The position numbers were made by a program, and so were the translations under genes. Shown in pieces: positions 8,291-18,339 of a stretch of 64,000 bases of DNA; the stretch's first letter is position 1; every line of letters starts with the position of its first letter. The notes under the pieces were generated by a model. That model had not been told where the DNA came from. It saw only the letters and a program-made list of their open reading frames with translations, and ran no database searches. Source of the DNA: Pseudomonas sp. B21-048 (lineage in GTDB: Bacteria > Pseudomonadota > Gammaproteobacteria > Pseudomonadales > Pseudomonadaceae); the NCBI RefSeq assembly GCF_024748615.1, contig NZ_CP087168.1, positions 4,464,001-4,528,000 of the forward strand, written 5' to 3'.

Positions 8291-9712
8291 TTACGAAGCC
8301 GAACGCACCGCACCTTGCGACACATGGGTCGGTTGCAGCTTGAACATGTAGAACAATACCGTCAGCAGCACCAGGAAAGCAGGCCCGACATACAGTGCCA
8401 CCCGAGTGTCCGGGAAGTACGCCATCAGGCCGACCACCAGCACCAAAAATGCCAGTGCCAGATAAGAACTGACCGGGTACAGCCACATGCGGTATTTCAG
8501 GCCGGCACGTTCGCTGGCGCTCAGGCCTTTGCGGAACTTGAGCTGGGCCAGCAGGATCATCGCCCAGGTCCAGATCGCGCCGAAGGTGGCAATCGCGGTG
8601 ACCCAGACGAAGACTTTCTCTGGCACCAGATAGTTGAGCAACACGCCCAGCAGCAAGGCACCGATCGACAGCAGCAAAGCACGACGCGGCACGCCGTTGT
8701 TCGAGGTCTTGGCGAAACCGGCCGGGGCCTGGCCGTTCTGCGCCAGGCTGTAAAGCATGCGCCCGGTGCTGAAGATACCGCCGTTGCAGGACGACAGCGC
8801 AGCGGTGATCACCACGAAGTTGATGATGCCGGCGGCGGTCTTGATGCCCAGACGCTCGAAGGTCATCACAAACGGGCTGCCCTGAGTGCCGATTTCATTC
8901 CACGGGTAGATCGACAGGATCACGAACAAGGCACCGACGTAGAACAGCAGAATCCGCCAGAACACCGAGCCGATCGCATTGGGAATGGTCTTCTGCGGGT
9001 TCTTCGCTTCACCGGCAGTCAGGCCGATCATCTCGACGCCGAGGTAGGCGAACATCACCATTTGCAAGGACATCAACACGCCTTGCACGCCGTTGGGCAT
9101 GAAGCCGCCGTGAGCCCAGAGATTGGAAATCCCCAACGCCACGCCGTCATTGCCGAAACCGAAAGCGATGATGCCGATGCCGCCGAGCACCATCGCAATG
9201 ATGGTGACGATCTTGATCAGGGCGAACCAGAATTCGAATTCACCAAAGGCTTTCACCGCGATCAGGTTGATCGAGCCCATGCTGATCAATGCCGCCAGTG
9301 CCCAGATCCAGCGCGGCACGTCGGGGAACCAGACGCCCATGTACACTGCCACCGCGGTGATTTCCGCGACGCAGGTCACCAGCCACAGGAACCAATAGTT
9401 CCAGCCGGTCAGAAAGCCTGCCAATGGGCCGAGGTAATCTTGTGCATAACGGCTGAATGAACCGGCGACCGGGTTGTGCACGGCCATCTCGCCGAGGGCG
9501 CGCATGATCACCAGGATCGCCAGACCGCCAATGATGTAGGAGAGCATGATGGCCGGTCCGGCCATTTCAATGGCCTTGGCCGAACCCAGGAACAGGCCGA
9601 CGCCGATACAGGCACCGAGCGCCATCAAGCGAATATGCCGTTCGCCGAGTTCGCGTTTAAGCGGGCCGCCCTGAGCGGTCTCGCCGTGAGGCAGGTGATT
9701 GCCGACTGGCAT
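8291..9712 (-). CDS. proY: Amino acid permease, APC superfamily AAT type, ProY-like
   Basis: A 473-residue inner-membrane transporter with 12 predicted helices. The first helix carries the AAT-family signature (RHIRLMALGACIGVGLFLGS), and IMRALGEMAVHNPVAGSFS and MSLQMVMFAYLGVEMIGLTAGEA follow. The sequence recalls enterobacterial ProY (proline permease) over its whole length, including SIYPWNEIGTQGSPFV, so uptake of proline or a related neutral amino acid by H+ symport is likely. Related AAT permeases (AroP, HutT, GabP) cannot be fully excluded. It is a single-gene unit ended by the terminator at 8242-8270. On its upstream side a TATACT box lies at 9856-9861 on the minus strand, but no good -35 box accompanies it. 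Confidence 0.8.
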   Translation of the reverse strand: MPVGNHLPHGETAQGGPLKRELGERHIRLMALGACIGVGLFLGSAKAIEMAGPAIMLSYIIGGLAILVIMRALGEMAVHNPVAGSFSRYAQDYLGPLAGFLTGWNYWFLWLVTCVAEITAVAVYMGVWFPDVPRWIWALAALISMGSINLIAVKAFGEFEFWFALIKIVTIIAMVLGGIGIIAFGFGNDGVALGISNLWAHGGFMPNGVQGVLMSLQMVMFAYLGVEMIGLTAGEAKNPQKTIPNAIGSVFWRILLFYVGALFVILSIYPWNEIGTQGSPFVMTFERLGIKTAAGIINFVVITAALSSCNGGIFSTGRMLYSLAQNGQAPAGFAKTSNNGVPRRALLLSIGALLLGVLLNYLVPEKVFVWVTAIATFGAIWTWAMILLAQLKFRKGLSASERAGLKYRMWLYPVSSYLALAFLVLVVGLMAYFPDTRVALYVGPAFLVLLTVLFYMFKLQPTHVSQGAVRSAS

Positions 9713-10083
9713 AGGTACAACCTCGTCTTGTTATTGGATGTGACCCGCCGAGTGTTGAAGCGCCGACCGATAGGCCAGCGCTTCTGCGAAACCGAACCTG
9801 CTTCGTGAGCAGACGCGTCTTGCAGGACAACACCTGCAAAATCAGCGGGGCGTGCAGTATAAAAAGCTTCCGATAGGGTTTTTCACTCTATAAACCACAA
9901 CATTCAGCCAGAACTCTCGGCAAAAGCGCGGTTTTCGGAGGGGCATTACCTGACTTACGTAGGATTTATTCGCCACTGAAACGGCGCCGAGTATTGCACA
10001 GCAAGGGTGCATCGTCATGCCCCTACCTAGGCAGCATTTACCTCTTTGATACGTCTAGCTCGGCTATTACAGACAACATCCCC
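9713..10083. other. Non-coding interval between the permease and the REP cluster
   Basis: An AT-richer stretch without a credible gene. It holds a TATACT (minus strand, 9856-9861) that could be the -10 box of the permease. Nothing else distinct was seen. Confidence 0.4.
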
Positions 10084-10187
10084 CTTGTGATGAGGGGCTG
10101 TTGCGGCGTTCCGACAAGCCCCTCGTCACAGGAAACCCTTTGGCCACAGCAAGCCTCCTGGCCGAAGCAAGCTCCCTCGCCACAAGG
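10084..10187. repeat. REP-type repeat cluster
   Basis: Two adjoining palindromic units. The first is GTGATGAGGGGCT pairing with AGCCCCTCGTCAC. The second is a GGCCACAG/GAAGCAAGCTCCCTCGCCACA unit of the kind repeated at 27294 and 45399. These are dispersed extragenic elements of the P. fluorescens group. Confidence 0.65.
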
Positions 10188-10279
10188 AATAGTGCGTACT
10201 CGACATTTGGTTATTCACAATTTTTTCACCAACGCCAACCACCGTCTAAGCTTCAAACAAGTCCGATCAATCTGCGTGA

Positions 10280-13200
10280 ATGGATCAGTCGACTATGGGC
10301 GCTTTGTGGCAAACCGATTCGAGTAAAACCGTGGTTCCGACTGAACGAGAGGATGAAGCGCCTTTACCTGAAAAACCCCGTCGTTCCCGACACGGCTGGG
10401 GGGCATTCTGGTTGTTGCTGCTGATTATCCTGATTGTCCTGGGCCTCGCTGCGGCCAAGGAAATGCGCACCTCCAAGTTTCAGGCCCGGGAAATCAGCCA
10501 ATATGCCGCTTCGCTGAAGTACGAACTGCACCCCGGCCCCAGCGACGCGATTCGCTACCCTGGTGCAGGCCCGTTCGATCAACGCCTGGGTTACAGCGCC
10601 ATGGGTGAGTTTCTGCCGCGTCTGCTCAAGCGCGATTACGTGGTGGCGGCACAAACCCGCTTTTCGCCGGCACTGATGAAGTACAGCGACAAGGGCTTTT
10701 TCGTGCCCTATGCCGAGAAAATCCAGGCCGGGCTGTCGATCACCGATTGCCGCGCGGCACCTCTGTACCAGTTCAAGTACCCCCAGCAGCTCTATTCAAG
10801 CTTCGCGGCGATTCCTCCAGTGGTGGTCAACAGCTTGCTGTTTATCGAAAACCGCTTTTTGCTCGATCCCCGTCAACCCTTGGCCAACCCCGCCGTGGAC
10901 TGGCCACGGTTCGGCATGGCGGCATGGTCCCAGGTCGCCAAGCTGTTGCGCCTGCCCGGGCAGTCGGCGGGCGGCAGTACGCTGGCGACACAGCTGGAGA
11001 AATATCGACACTCGCCCGATGGCTTGACAATGTCGGGCGCGGAGAAAATCCGGCAAATGATTTCCGCCAGCGTGCGGGCCTATCAGGCGGGCCCGGAAAC
11101 CCTCCAGGCCCGGCAGAATGTCGTTCGCGACTACCTCAACAGTGTTCCGCTGTCGGCGGTGCCGGGTCACGGCGAAGTGCATGGCATGGCCGAGGGCCTG
11201 CGCGTCTGGTATGGCGCTGATTTCAACAAGGCCAACGAACAACTGGCCAGTAGCGAGACAGACCCGAAAAGTCTCTCGGAAAAAGGCCTGGCCCTGCGTG
11301 AAATGCTGTCATTGATGATTGCCCAGCGTCGCCCTTCCCATTACTTGACCAAGGGCCGTGATGAATTGGCCAGTCTCACCGACAGCCATATTCGCCTGCT
11401 GGCACAAAATGGCGTGATCGATGCGCCTCTCGCGACAGCAGCATTGGCCAGCAAAGTGATTTACCGCGACTGGGCCACCCAGCCCACCATTCAACCGATC
11501 GAAACCAACAAAGGCATCAGCGTGGCGCGCAGCCGTCTGGGCGGGTTGCTCAATCGTCCGCTGTATGACCTCGACCGCCTCGACCTGTCAGCCACCAGTA
11601 CCCTGCAAGGCGAGTTGCAATCCCAGGCCACCGCGTACCTCAAGCATCTGGCCGACCCCACTTATGCAGCGGAAATCGGCCTGATTGGCGAACGTCTGCT
11701 CACACCCACCAGCACCGCGCAGGTGCGCTACAGCTTCACCCTGTTCGAACTGACACCGGACGGCTCGCGGGTACGGGTGCAGACCGACAGCACCGACCAG
11801 CCGTTCGACATCAATGAAGGCAGCAAGCTGGAACTGGGCTCCACGGCAAAAATGCGCGTGCTCACCACCTACCTGCAAATCATCGCCGAGCTGCACGATA
11901 AGTACGCAGCGATGACCGTCCCTGAATTGAAAAAAGTCGAGGTCCCGGACCAGGACCGTCTAAGCCTCTGGGCCGTCGATTACCTGATTCAGAACAAAGA
12001 CCGAAACCTGCCGAACATGCTGAATGCCGCGCTGGATCGCAAATACTCCGCCAGCCCTGGCGAGGCCTTTTTCACGGGTGGCGGGCTGCATACCTTCAAT
12101 AACTTTCGCAAGGAAGACAACGGCCGCCTGCCGACCCTGCGTGATGCCATTCGTGAGTCGATCAACCTGCCGTTCATTCGGCTGATGCGTGACCTGGTGC
12201 GCTACACCACCTATTCCGGTCCCAACAACAGCGCCGAATTGCTCAAGGACGATCGCGACCCTCGGCGTCAGGAATACCTGGCCTCATTCGCCGACAAGGA
12301 AGGCACCTCGTTCCTGCTGAAGTTCTGGAAAAAATACCGCAACAAAGACACCCAGGCGCGGCTCGAAACCTTTCTCGACGGCATGCGCCCGACCCCGATT
12401 CGCATGGCCGCCGTGCATCGTTATCTATTCCCCCAGGCCGACCAGGAAAGCTTCAACACCTTCGTTCGCTCGCACCTCAAAGGCGTCAAGCTCAATGAAA
12501 AACTGACCGATGAACGCCTCGAACGCCTCTATCTGAGTTATGGCCCTGGCAGCTATGACCTGCCGGATCAAGGCTTCATCGCCAAGGTTCATCCGCTGGA
12601 CCTGTGGTTGATCGGCTACTTGCTGAACAACCCCGACGCCAAGTTCAGCCAGATCGTCAAAGCCAGCCAGTTCGAGCGTCAGGAAGTCTATAGCTGGCTG
12701 TTCAAGAGCCGGCACAAGGGTGCCCGCGACAGCCGGATCCGCACCATGCTGGAGATCGAGGCGTTCCTCGACATTCACCAGCGCTGGCAGAAAGTCGGTT
12801 ATCCGTTCGATCACCTGGTGCCCTCGCTGGCCACCGCCATCGGCAGTTCCGGTGACCGCCCGGCGGCATTGGCGGAGTTGATCGGCACTATCCTCAACGA
12901 CGGTGTGCGCATGCCGACGCTACGTATTGACAGCGTGCACTTTGCGGCCGATACGCCCTATGAAACCCGCCTGATCAATGACCCGGTCGTCGGCAAACGA
13001 GTGATGCCTTCCGAGGTGGCAACGGCCATGCGCGAGGCTTTGTCGCAAGTGGTGGATGCCGGTACGGCCAAACGCGTGGCGGGCAGTTTCAAACTGGCTG
13101 ACGGCAGCCCGTTGGGCATGGGCGGCAAAACCGGTACCGGCGACAACCGCATTGAGGCCATCGGTTCTGGCGGGCGGATTCTCAGTTCAAAATCGATCAA

Positions 13201-13408
13201 CCGCACGGCAACCTTCGTGTTCTACATCGGCGATCGCCATTTCGGTACCCTGACCGCTTATGTGCCCGGGCGCTCGGCGGAGAACTTCAAGTTCACCTCG
13301 GCGTTACCGGTACAAGTGCTCAAGGGGATGGCGCCGATTCTTACGCCATACCTGCAACCAGGCACCCACACGATGTGCCAGACAACCGAGACGACGGTTG
13401 GCCGTTAA
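10280..13408 (+). CDS. Class A penicillin-binding protein-like bifunctional transglycosylase/transpeptidase
   Basis: A 1042-residue, single-span inner-membrane protein with a periplasmic catalytic part (anchor helix about 41-60). The GT51 glycosyltransferase domain has FIENRF (putative catalytic Glu190) and GGSTLATQ (around Ser233). The transpeptidase domain shows all three motifs: STAK with nucleophile Ser521, SIN at 627-629 and KTGTG at Lys950. It should polymerise and cross-link peptidoglycan. It is longer than PBP1a/1b (about 750-850), mainly because of a large insert between the SIN and KTG motifs (about 640-930). It is therefore a non-standard paralogue rather than mrcA or mrcB. The start is ATG at 10280; an ATG five codons later is possible. 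It stands alone, about 100 bases upstream of the NEL-type toxin gene. Confidence 0.82.
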   Translation: MDQSTMGALWQTDSSKTVVPTEREDEAPLPEKPRRSRHGWGAFWLLLLIILIVLGLAAAKEMRTSKFQAREISQYAASLKYELHPGPSDAIRYPGAGPFDQRLGYSAMGEFLPRLLKRDYVVAAQTRFSPALMKYSDKGFFVPYAEKIQAGLSITDCRAAPLYQFKYPQQLYSSFAAIPPVVVNSLLFIENRFLLDPRQPLANPAVDWPRFGMAAWSQVAKLLRLPGQSAGGSTLATQLEKYRHSPDGLTMSGAEKIRQMISASVRAYQAGPETLQARQNVVRDYLNSVPLSAVPGHGEVHGMAEGLRVWYGADFNKANEQLASSETDPKSLSEKGLALREMLSLMIAQRRPSHYLTKGRDELASLTDSHIRLLAQNGVIDAPLATAALASKVIYRDWATQPTIQPIETNKGISVARSRLGGLLNRPLYDLDRLDLSATSTLQGELQSQATAYLKHLADPTYAAEIGLIGERLLTPTSTAQVRYSFTLFELTPDGSRVRVQTDSTDQPFDINEGSKLELGSTAKMRVLTTYLQIIAELHDKYAAMTVPELKKVEVPDQDRLSLWAVDYLIQNKDRNLPNMLNAALDRKYSASPGEAFFTGGGLHTFNNFRKEDNGRLPTLRDAIRESINLPFIRLMRDLVRYTTYSGPNNSAELLKDDRDPRRQEYLASFADKEGTSFLLKFWKKYRNKDTQARLETFLDGMRPTPIRMAAVHRYLFPQADQESFNTFVRSHLKGVKLNEKLTDERLERLYLSYGPGSYDLPDQGFIAKVHPLDLWLIGYLLNNPDAKFSQIVKASQFERQEVYSWLFKSRHKGARDSRIRTMLEIEAFLDIHQRWQKVGYPFDHLVPSLATAIGSSGDRPAALAELIGTILNDGVRMPTLRIDSVHFAADTPYETRLINDPVVGKRVMPSEVATAMREALSQVVDAGTAKRVAGSFKLADGSPLGMGGKTGTGDNRIEAIGSGGRILSSKSINRTATFVFYIGDRHFGTLTAYVPGRSAENFKFTSALPVQVLKGMAPILTPYLQPGTHTMCQTTETTVGR

Positions 13409-13512
13409 GTACCGAGTGTGGCGGTAATCCTATATTTTTCACTTCTGGTTTTTGGGGGATTCGAGTCGCAACCGGGGCCGTATCGAATGAATTCTTGAGC
13501 TTTTTTTGAGCA

Positions 13513-16500
13513 ATGCGTTTACCTAGTCTGGTCGCTCCACTTTCGATCATGGACGATCCAGCAATGACCATTCTTCCCCTGACTCGACAACAGTCAGACC
13601 AGGCGTCACTCATCTTCCCCGATAAAAGCATTCACCACGACTTGATCAAAAACGCCATTCCCCTTTGGCTCGCGAGCACTTCGGCGCGAAGAGTCGGTGA
13701 GTTGAAGGCGCACCCGCTGAAAATTCCTGATGGGTACAGGACGGCTTCCCCCGACGCGCAGCTGGAACTGAAAAAAGACATCGAGCGCAGTTGGGATGCT
13801 CAAAACAAAGTCGATCGGGCGCTTGGCAATCTGCAAGATGTCCGTGCCTTTGCCAAACCCTTGCTGCAACAGGCGTTGAAGGAGCGCTTCGGCATCGAAA
13901 ATGACGTCGAGGAGACTTGGCTGCGGCTGTACATGCCCGTGAAAACGTCATGGTGGGTGCATGATTTTTCAGGCGCAAAGACCAGCCGAACCGTTTCACT
14001 GCTGGATGCCGCCCTGCACAACTTTTCCCGCGACGAGACGTTTACCCAAGACTCAGGGTTCATCACCCGCCCCGACGAACGCGGGCATTTCGGGGCAATA
14101 CACCTCACACACAAATTGAGCGTCGATCAGTTCAAATCGCTGTGTCGCGAACTGGATATCGGCGCCCGATACCAACAGCGCCTGAACGAGTATCTGCTGT
14201 CGAGCAATCCGGTGGCCAGTGACTACCTGCACCACATCGTCACGCTCAGCCAGAAAAACGCGCTGAAAGTCGCGGCGCAAATGGCCCTGATGAAAAACGA
14301 CATCGCCCGGCCGGCTTATGATGTCGTGCTAGGCATGCTGGATGATCGCGCCTCACTGAGATGGAACGGTCGGCCTGTCAGTTATTACAACCTGCAGATG
14401 ATGGACACGCGCCTGACCGGCATTGTCCTGATCGCTCCCGATACATCCACCGCCACCGGCCCCATCCCGGTGATTGCGTATGTTCCCAACGACCCGGAGC
14501 ATCCGCTCAGGCAATACGCATCGTCCCTGGAATTCATGTCCGAACTCACACGTCAGTTACGTGACGGGACATCCGCTACCCACTATCAACAGTTCTTCAG
14601 CCAGTTCGTACCCCATCAGCAACGCGGACATTTCTTTGCCGGTTTGAATGACCGCCTGAGCAAAGTGAAGTGGCAACCGGTGCCGCCAGGTTCTGACCTG
14701 CCCACCTGGCGCGAAATGCCAGTGGACAACCCCAATCTGCAATTCAGTGTGTCGAGCATCAGGGTCGATCGCGAGACCCCGTTCCGCGGTGACTTGTGGA
14801 ATTACCTCTACCGTCAGCGGCTCAACAAAATATTCAACGATGCACGGGACATCGCAATTTCTACCGAATACGCCGACCGCATGGCACGTTGGGCCTGGTG
14901 GGACAACCTGGAAAAAATGCTCTCGGACATCCTCAATGTTGCCTTGCTGGTAGTGACCCCCTTTGTGCCCGTCCTGGGCGAAGCAATGCTGGTCTACACC
15001 GTCTGCCAACTGACCGATGAAGTGATCGAAGGCATTGTCGACCTGACCGAAGGCCGCTTTGCCGAGGCCGGCGAACAGATCGTCAACGTGTTGGAGAGCA
15101 TTGCCCAGTTGGCTGCTTTCGCGGCCGGGGCTGCGATCGGCAATGCGGTACGGGCAAAACTTTCGCCGTTTTTCGAAGGGTTGAAACCGGTGCAAATGAC
15201 CAATGGCCAGACGCGATTGTGGAACCCCGACCTCACCCCCTACAAACAGCCGGACCTGGTCTTGCCAAAAAGCGTCAAGCCCGATGAACAGGGTATTTAT
15301 CAGCATCAAGGTCAGCAAATCATCCGACTGGACGATCAGCACTTCGAAGTGCAGCAAGACCCGGTCACCAAACAGCACCGCATCCGGCATCCACAACGAC
15401 CCGACGCCTACGCCCCTGCCCTGCGGCACAACGGCAAGGGTGCGTGGATCAGCGAAACGGAAAACCCGCGGGACTGGGAAGGTACGACACAGATGCGCCG
15501 TCTCGGCCATGCCACCGATGGTTTCAGCGACGCGCAACTGGAAGCGGCCCGCCAGATCAGCGGCACGGATGAAGCAGAGCTACGCCGGATGCACGTAGAG
15601 AACACCCCACCGCCACCGCTGCTGACTGATACCCTGCAACGCCTGGGATCGCCTGCAAACGCCGAGGTAGGGTTACCTCCCGTCACCGATGCACTGTTCG
15701 CCGAATATCCCGATTTACCGCAAAACATTGCTGACAAAATTCTGGCCCACGCGACAGCGGCTGAACGCCAGCAGATTGCGCAGAACAATCGCCTGCCCCT
15801 GCGTCTGAAAAATCGCGCACGCGAACTGCAATTCGAAACGCAAACGGTCCGCGCCGCGCAAGGCTTGTACCACAACACATTAAGCAACATCGATACCGAA
15901 CGCCTGGTACTCGGAACCTTGCGAATCAACACCGACACCTTCGGCGACCTGCGTATCGAGATCCGTCAGGGTGCATTCGATGGCGAACTTCGTTGCGGCA
16001 CAGGGCCGGAGGATGCAACGCGGACTCGGGTAATGATTCGAGACGATGCCGGAAAATACCAGGTGCGCGATGGTTCGAATCAGCCAATCCATAACGCCGA
16101 CGGTTTTCTGACCTCCCTGCTCCATGCCATGGGCAAGCAGGGACAAACCGCGTTGGGCTACAGGCCCGGCGACAGCGATTTTTTCAGGCAATGGATCATC
16201 GCCAAGTCCGCACCACCGAGCGAACGTCGAACAGTCCTGGCCATGCCGCCCATTCGCCCGATTGCCGAGCATGAAACGATGCTGTTGGTTCGTGGTGGTG
16301 GACTGAGCAGGGACGGGCAAACCTTGCACGAGCGGATTCACGACCTACACCCGCATTTCAGCGACAGCGAAGTCGATGCCTTTGCCGATGCACTGATCGA
16401 AAAGGGAGAACCGACGAAGGTCCTGGAGGCAGAGGAAAACGATCTGGTTGAACTGCGCAATATTATCGATCAGTGGGAATTCCAATCCGCCGGTCTGGAT

Positions 16501-18249
16501 GCGGATAACCCGCTTCCTTTGCGTGGTGGTCGCAGACACATCGCCGAACGGCTGCTCGACTGTTTTCAGCGAAAAAACACCGAACTCGGCAATCGTACCG
16601 ATCCGGATGGCTATGCGCTGGATCTCTCAAGAGAGCTACTACCTCTGGACCTGGAAGCCGAGTGGCCGAAACCACCGGAACTGAGGAAATTTCTGGACAA
16701 AGTCACGGTGCTGAAACTCGACAACACACGCTTTTCGAGTAAACCGACCGGCTTGCTGAAAGACTTCCCCAACCTTCGCGAACTCAGCGCCAAAGGCTGC
16801 GAACTGACCGGTCTGCCCGAAACCATCGACTCCATGCACAGCCTGGAACGTCTACGGTTGAGTCACAACGAGATCGTGCTGGACGCCACTGCCGTCGAAC
16901 GCCTCAAGCGTCTGACCTACCTGGAGATACTCAGACTTGATGAGAACCCGTTGGGCAGGTCCATCGACATCACCCATATGCCGCGCCTGAAGGTCTTGGG
17001 ATTGAAAGACACCGTGATCACGACATGGCCCAAAGGGACCCTGAGCCGGCCCAGACCGCGCGGATTTTTACTCGACATGCGGGACAATCCCATTGGCCAG
17101 ATTCCCGAGGTGGTTCCCGGTTCGCCACAAGCCTGGGTAGTGGCGCGTACCCGACTGGATGTCGGTAATCTGTCGGAGATCAATCAGGTGCGCTACCAGG
17201 CAATCCGTCGCTCGATGGCCTTGCCCCCTGAGCCCGTCGTGCCTTCGAACAGCCAGATAGAATCGGCGATCAGCACCAATTACAGCATCGACCACTGGAA
17301 CGATGCGCCCGGTTGGGGAGTCGACCGCGCCAACCTCTGGTCGGACCTGATCGACGAACCCGAGTCCCAAAGATTCATGGCAGTACTGCTCGATACCCAG
17401 CACTCCGCGGACTATCGGGCCGGTGGCCCGGCCAGGGATCAGTTGTTGCAGCGGGTCTGGCGCATGCTCGATGCCGTGCAAATCGACACCCGTTTGCGCC
17501 AGGAGCTGTTCACCATGGCCATCGCGCCGGTGGACTGTGCCGATGCCGGTGCGCAGTTGTTCAACAACATGGGCATCAAAGTGCTCGCCTCCGAAGCCTA
17601 TTCCTATTCCACCGACCCGGCGCAACTTGAGCAGAAACTGGTGACACTGGCCAAAGGCGCGGCACAACTTGCGCAAGTGAACGACATTGCCCGGGCCGAC
17701 GTTGCCAGCCGAGGTGGCAACCCCGACGATGTGGAAATCTACCTGGCTTACCAGACGGGTCTGGCGACGCGTTTAGGTTTGCCCTGGCAATCGGAAGGCA
17801 TGCTGTTCAGGCCCGTATCCGGGGTCACCGATGCGATGATCGATCAAGCCTATGACACCGTACTGGCCCTGGGCGAAGGTGATGGCCTGGTGAACAAAAT
17901 GCTCGAGCAGGACTTTTGGGAAACTTACCTCGGCGAACAGTACCCGGTCCGAATCAATGCGAACAAACAGCGCTATCTGGGTCTGCTCGATCAGCTGGAA
18001 ACGTTGCGTTCCACCCAGCAGGAATGGGCGGCCTCGGCAGCTCTGACAGCCCCTCAAAGAGCCGAACTGCGCAATCGGCTCAGGGAGCTCATGAACGATT
18101 TGCCGGTGCCGGAAACCGTGGTGTTTGCCGATAAGCCCATGAGCGAGGACAACTACAACAGGCTGCTGGTTGACCTGGCGGACGATGAAAAAGAGTTATC
18201 GAGGCGTTTGACTCGGGCGGCGCTGAGGAAAGCGGGGCAGTACCCGTAG
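13513..18249 (+). CDS. NEL-type E3 ubiquitin ligase effector/toxin with dermonecrotic-toxin N-terminal region and LRRs
   Basis: A 1578-residue protein. The N-terminal 450 residues resemble the dermonecrotic-toxin N-terminal domain (DUF6543 type; SLLDAALHNFSRDETF, then CRELDIGARYQQRLNEYL). Two hydrophobic segments follow (about 469-512 and 519-553) that could insert in membranes. Leucine-rich repeats occupy about 1066-1201 (repeats such as NLRELSAKGCELTGLPETI). A C-terminal NEL domain has the catalytic CxD motif (Cys1342 in PVDCADAG) and the family block DDVEIYLAYQTGLATRLGL. NEL enzymes (IpaH, SspH) are bacterial E3 ligases that ubiquitinate eukaryotic host proteins. No signal peptide or hrp box was seen and no secretion genes are adjacent. 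The start is uncertain: ATGs at 13513, 13549 and 13564 all have weak ribosome sites. Confidence 0.85.
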   Translation: MRLPSLVAPLSIMDDPAMTILPLTRQQSDQASLIFPDKSIHHDLIKNAIPLWLASTSARRVGELKAHPLKIPDGYRTASPDAQLELKKDIERSWDAQNKVDRALGNLQDVRAFAKPLLQQALKERFGIENDVEETWLRLYMPVKTSWWVHDFSGAKTSRTVSLLDAALHNFSRDETFTQDSGFITRPDERGHFGAIHLTHKLSVDQFKSLCRELDIGARYQQRLNEYLLSSNPVASDYLHHIVTLSQKNALKVAAQMALMKNDIARPAYDVVLGMLDDRASLRWNGRPVSYYNLQMMDTRLTGIVLIAPDTSTATGPIPVIAYVPNDPEHPLRQYASSLEFMSELTRQLRDGTSATHYQQFFSQFVPHQQRGHFFAGLNDRLSKVKWQPVPPGSDLPTWREMPVDNPNLQFSVSSIRVDRETPFRGDLWNYLYRQRLNKIFNDARDIAISTEYADRMARWAWWDNLEKMLSDILNVALLVVTPFVPVLGEAMLVYTVCQLTDEVIEGIVDLTEGRFAEAGEQIVNVLESIAQLAAFAAGAAIGNAVRAKLSPFFEGLKPVQMTNGQTRLWNPDLTPYKQPDLVLPKSVKPDEQGIYQHQGQQIIRLDDQHFEVQQDPVTKQHRIRHPQRPDAYAPALRHNGKGAWISETENPRDWEGTTQMRRLGHATDGFSDAQLEAARQISGTDEAELRRMHVENTPPPPLLTDTLQRLGSPANAEVGLPPVTDALFAEYPDLPQNIADKILAHATAAERQQIAQNNRLPLRLKNRARELQFETQTVRAAQGLYHNTLSNIDTERLVLGTLRINTDTFGDLRIEIRQGAFDGELRCGTGPEDATRTRVMIRDDAGKYQVRDGSNQPIHNADGFLTSLLHAMGKQGQTALGYRPGDSDFFRQWIIAKSAPPSERRTVLAMPPIRPIAEHETMLLVRGGGLSRDGQTLHERIHDLHPHFSDSEVDAFADALIEKGEPTKVLEAEENDLVELRNIIDQWEFQSAGLDADNPLPLRGGRRHIAERLLDCFQRKNTELGNRTDPDGYALDLSRELLPLDLEAEWPKPPELRKFLDKVTVLKLDNTRFSSKPTGLLKDFPNLRELSAKGCELTGLPETIDSMHSLERLRLSHNEIVLDATAVERLKRLTYLEILRLDENPLGRSIDITHMPRLKVLGLKDTVITTWPKGTLSRPRPRGFLLDMRDNPIGQIPEVVPGSPQAWVVARTRLDVGNLSEINQVRYQAIRRSMALPPEPVVPSNSQIESAISTNYSIDHWNDAPGWGVDRANLWSDLIDEPESQRFMAVLLDTQHSADYRAGGPARDQLLQRVWRMLDAVQIDTRLRQELFTMAIAPVDCADAGAQLFNNMGIKVLASEAYSYSTDPAQLEQKLVTLAKGAAQLAQVNDIARADVASRGGNPDDVEIYLAYQTGLATRLGLPWQSEGMLFRPVSGVTDAMIDQAYDTVLALGEGDGLVNKMLEQDFWETYLGEQYPVRINANKQRYLGLLDQLETLRSTQQEWAASAALTAPQRAELRNRLRELMNDLPVPETVVFADKPMSEDNYNRLLVDLADDEKELSRRLTRAALRKAGQYP

Positions 18250-18270
18250 CCGTGTATTTTTGTCCTGGCA

Positions 18271-18310
18271 CCTGAAATCCCGGCTCGCAGGATCTGCTGC
18301 GGATTTCAGG
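18271..18310. terminator. Hairpin between convergent NEL toxin and pilus genes
   Basis: A perfect 10-bp inverted repeat (CCTGAAATCC / GGATTTCAGG) with a 20-nt spacer, centred between the two convergent stop codons (18249 and 18340). No strong T-run follows on either side. It may work as a bidirectional terminator. Confidence 0.5.
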
Positions 18311-18339
18311 CCCGGGGCAATTCATCATTGCCCTCGCCA

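Noticed and set aside
8237..9460. Plus-strand open frame opposite the amino acid permease (407 codons)
   Set aside because: It is full of His/Gln/Arg runs (for example EHVEQYRQQHQESRP), as expected from the complement of a membrane protein gene.
9856..9861. Firm promoter call for the amino acid permease
   Set aside because: TATACT is a good -10 box, but the hexamer 17 bases upstream (GAAAAA) is a poor -35 box, so it is only mentioned in the interval note.
13409..13512. hrp box (GGAACC-N15/16-CCAC) upstream of the NEL toxin
   Set aside because: I looked for it here and upstream of 46937 and found no acceptable match, so there is no sequence support for type III regulation.
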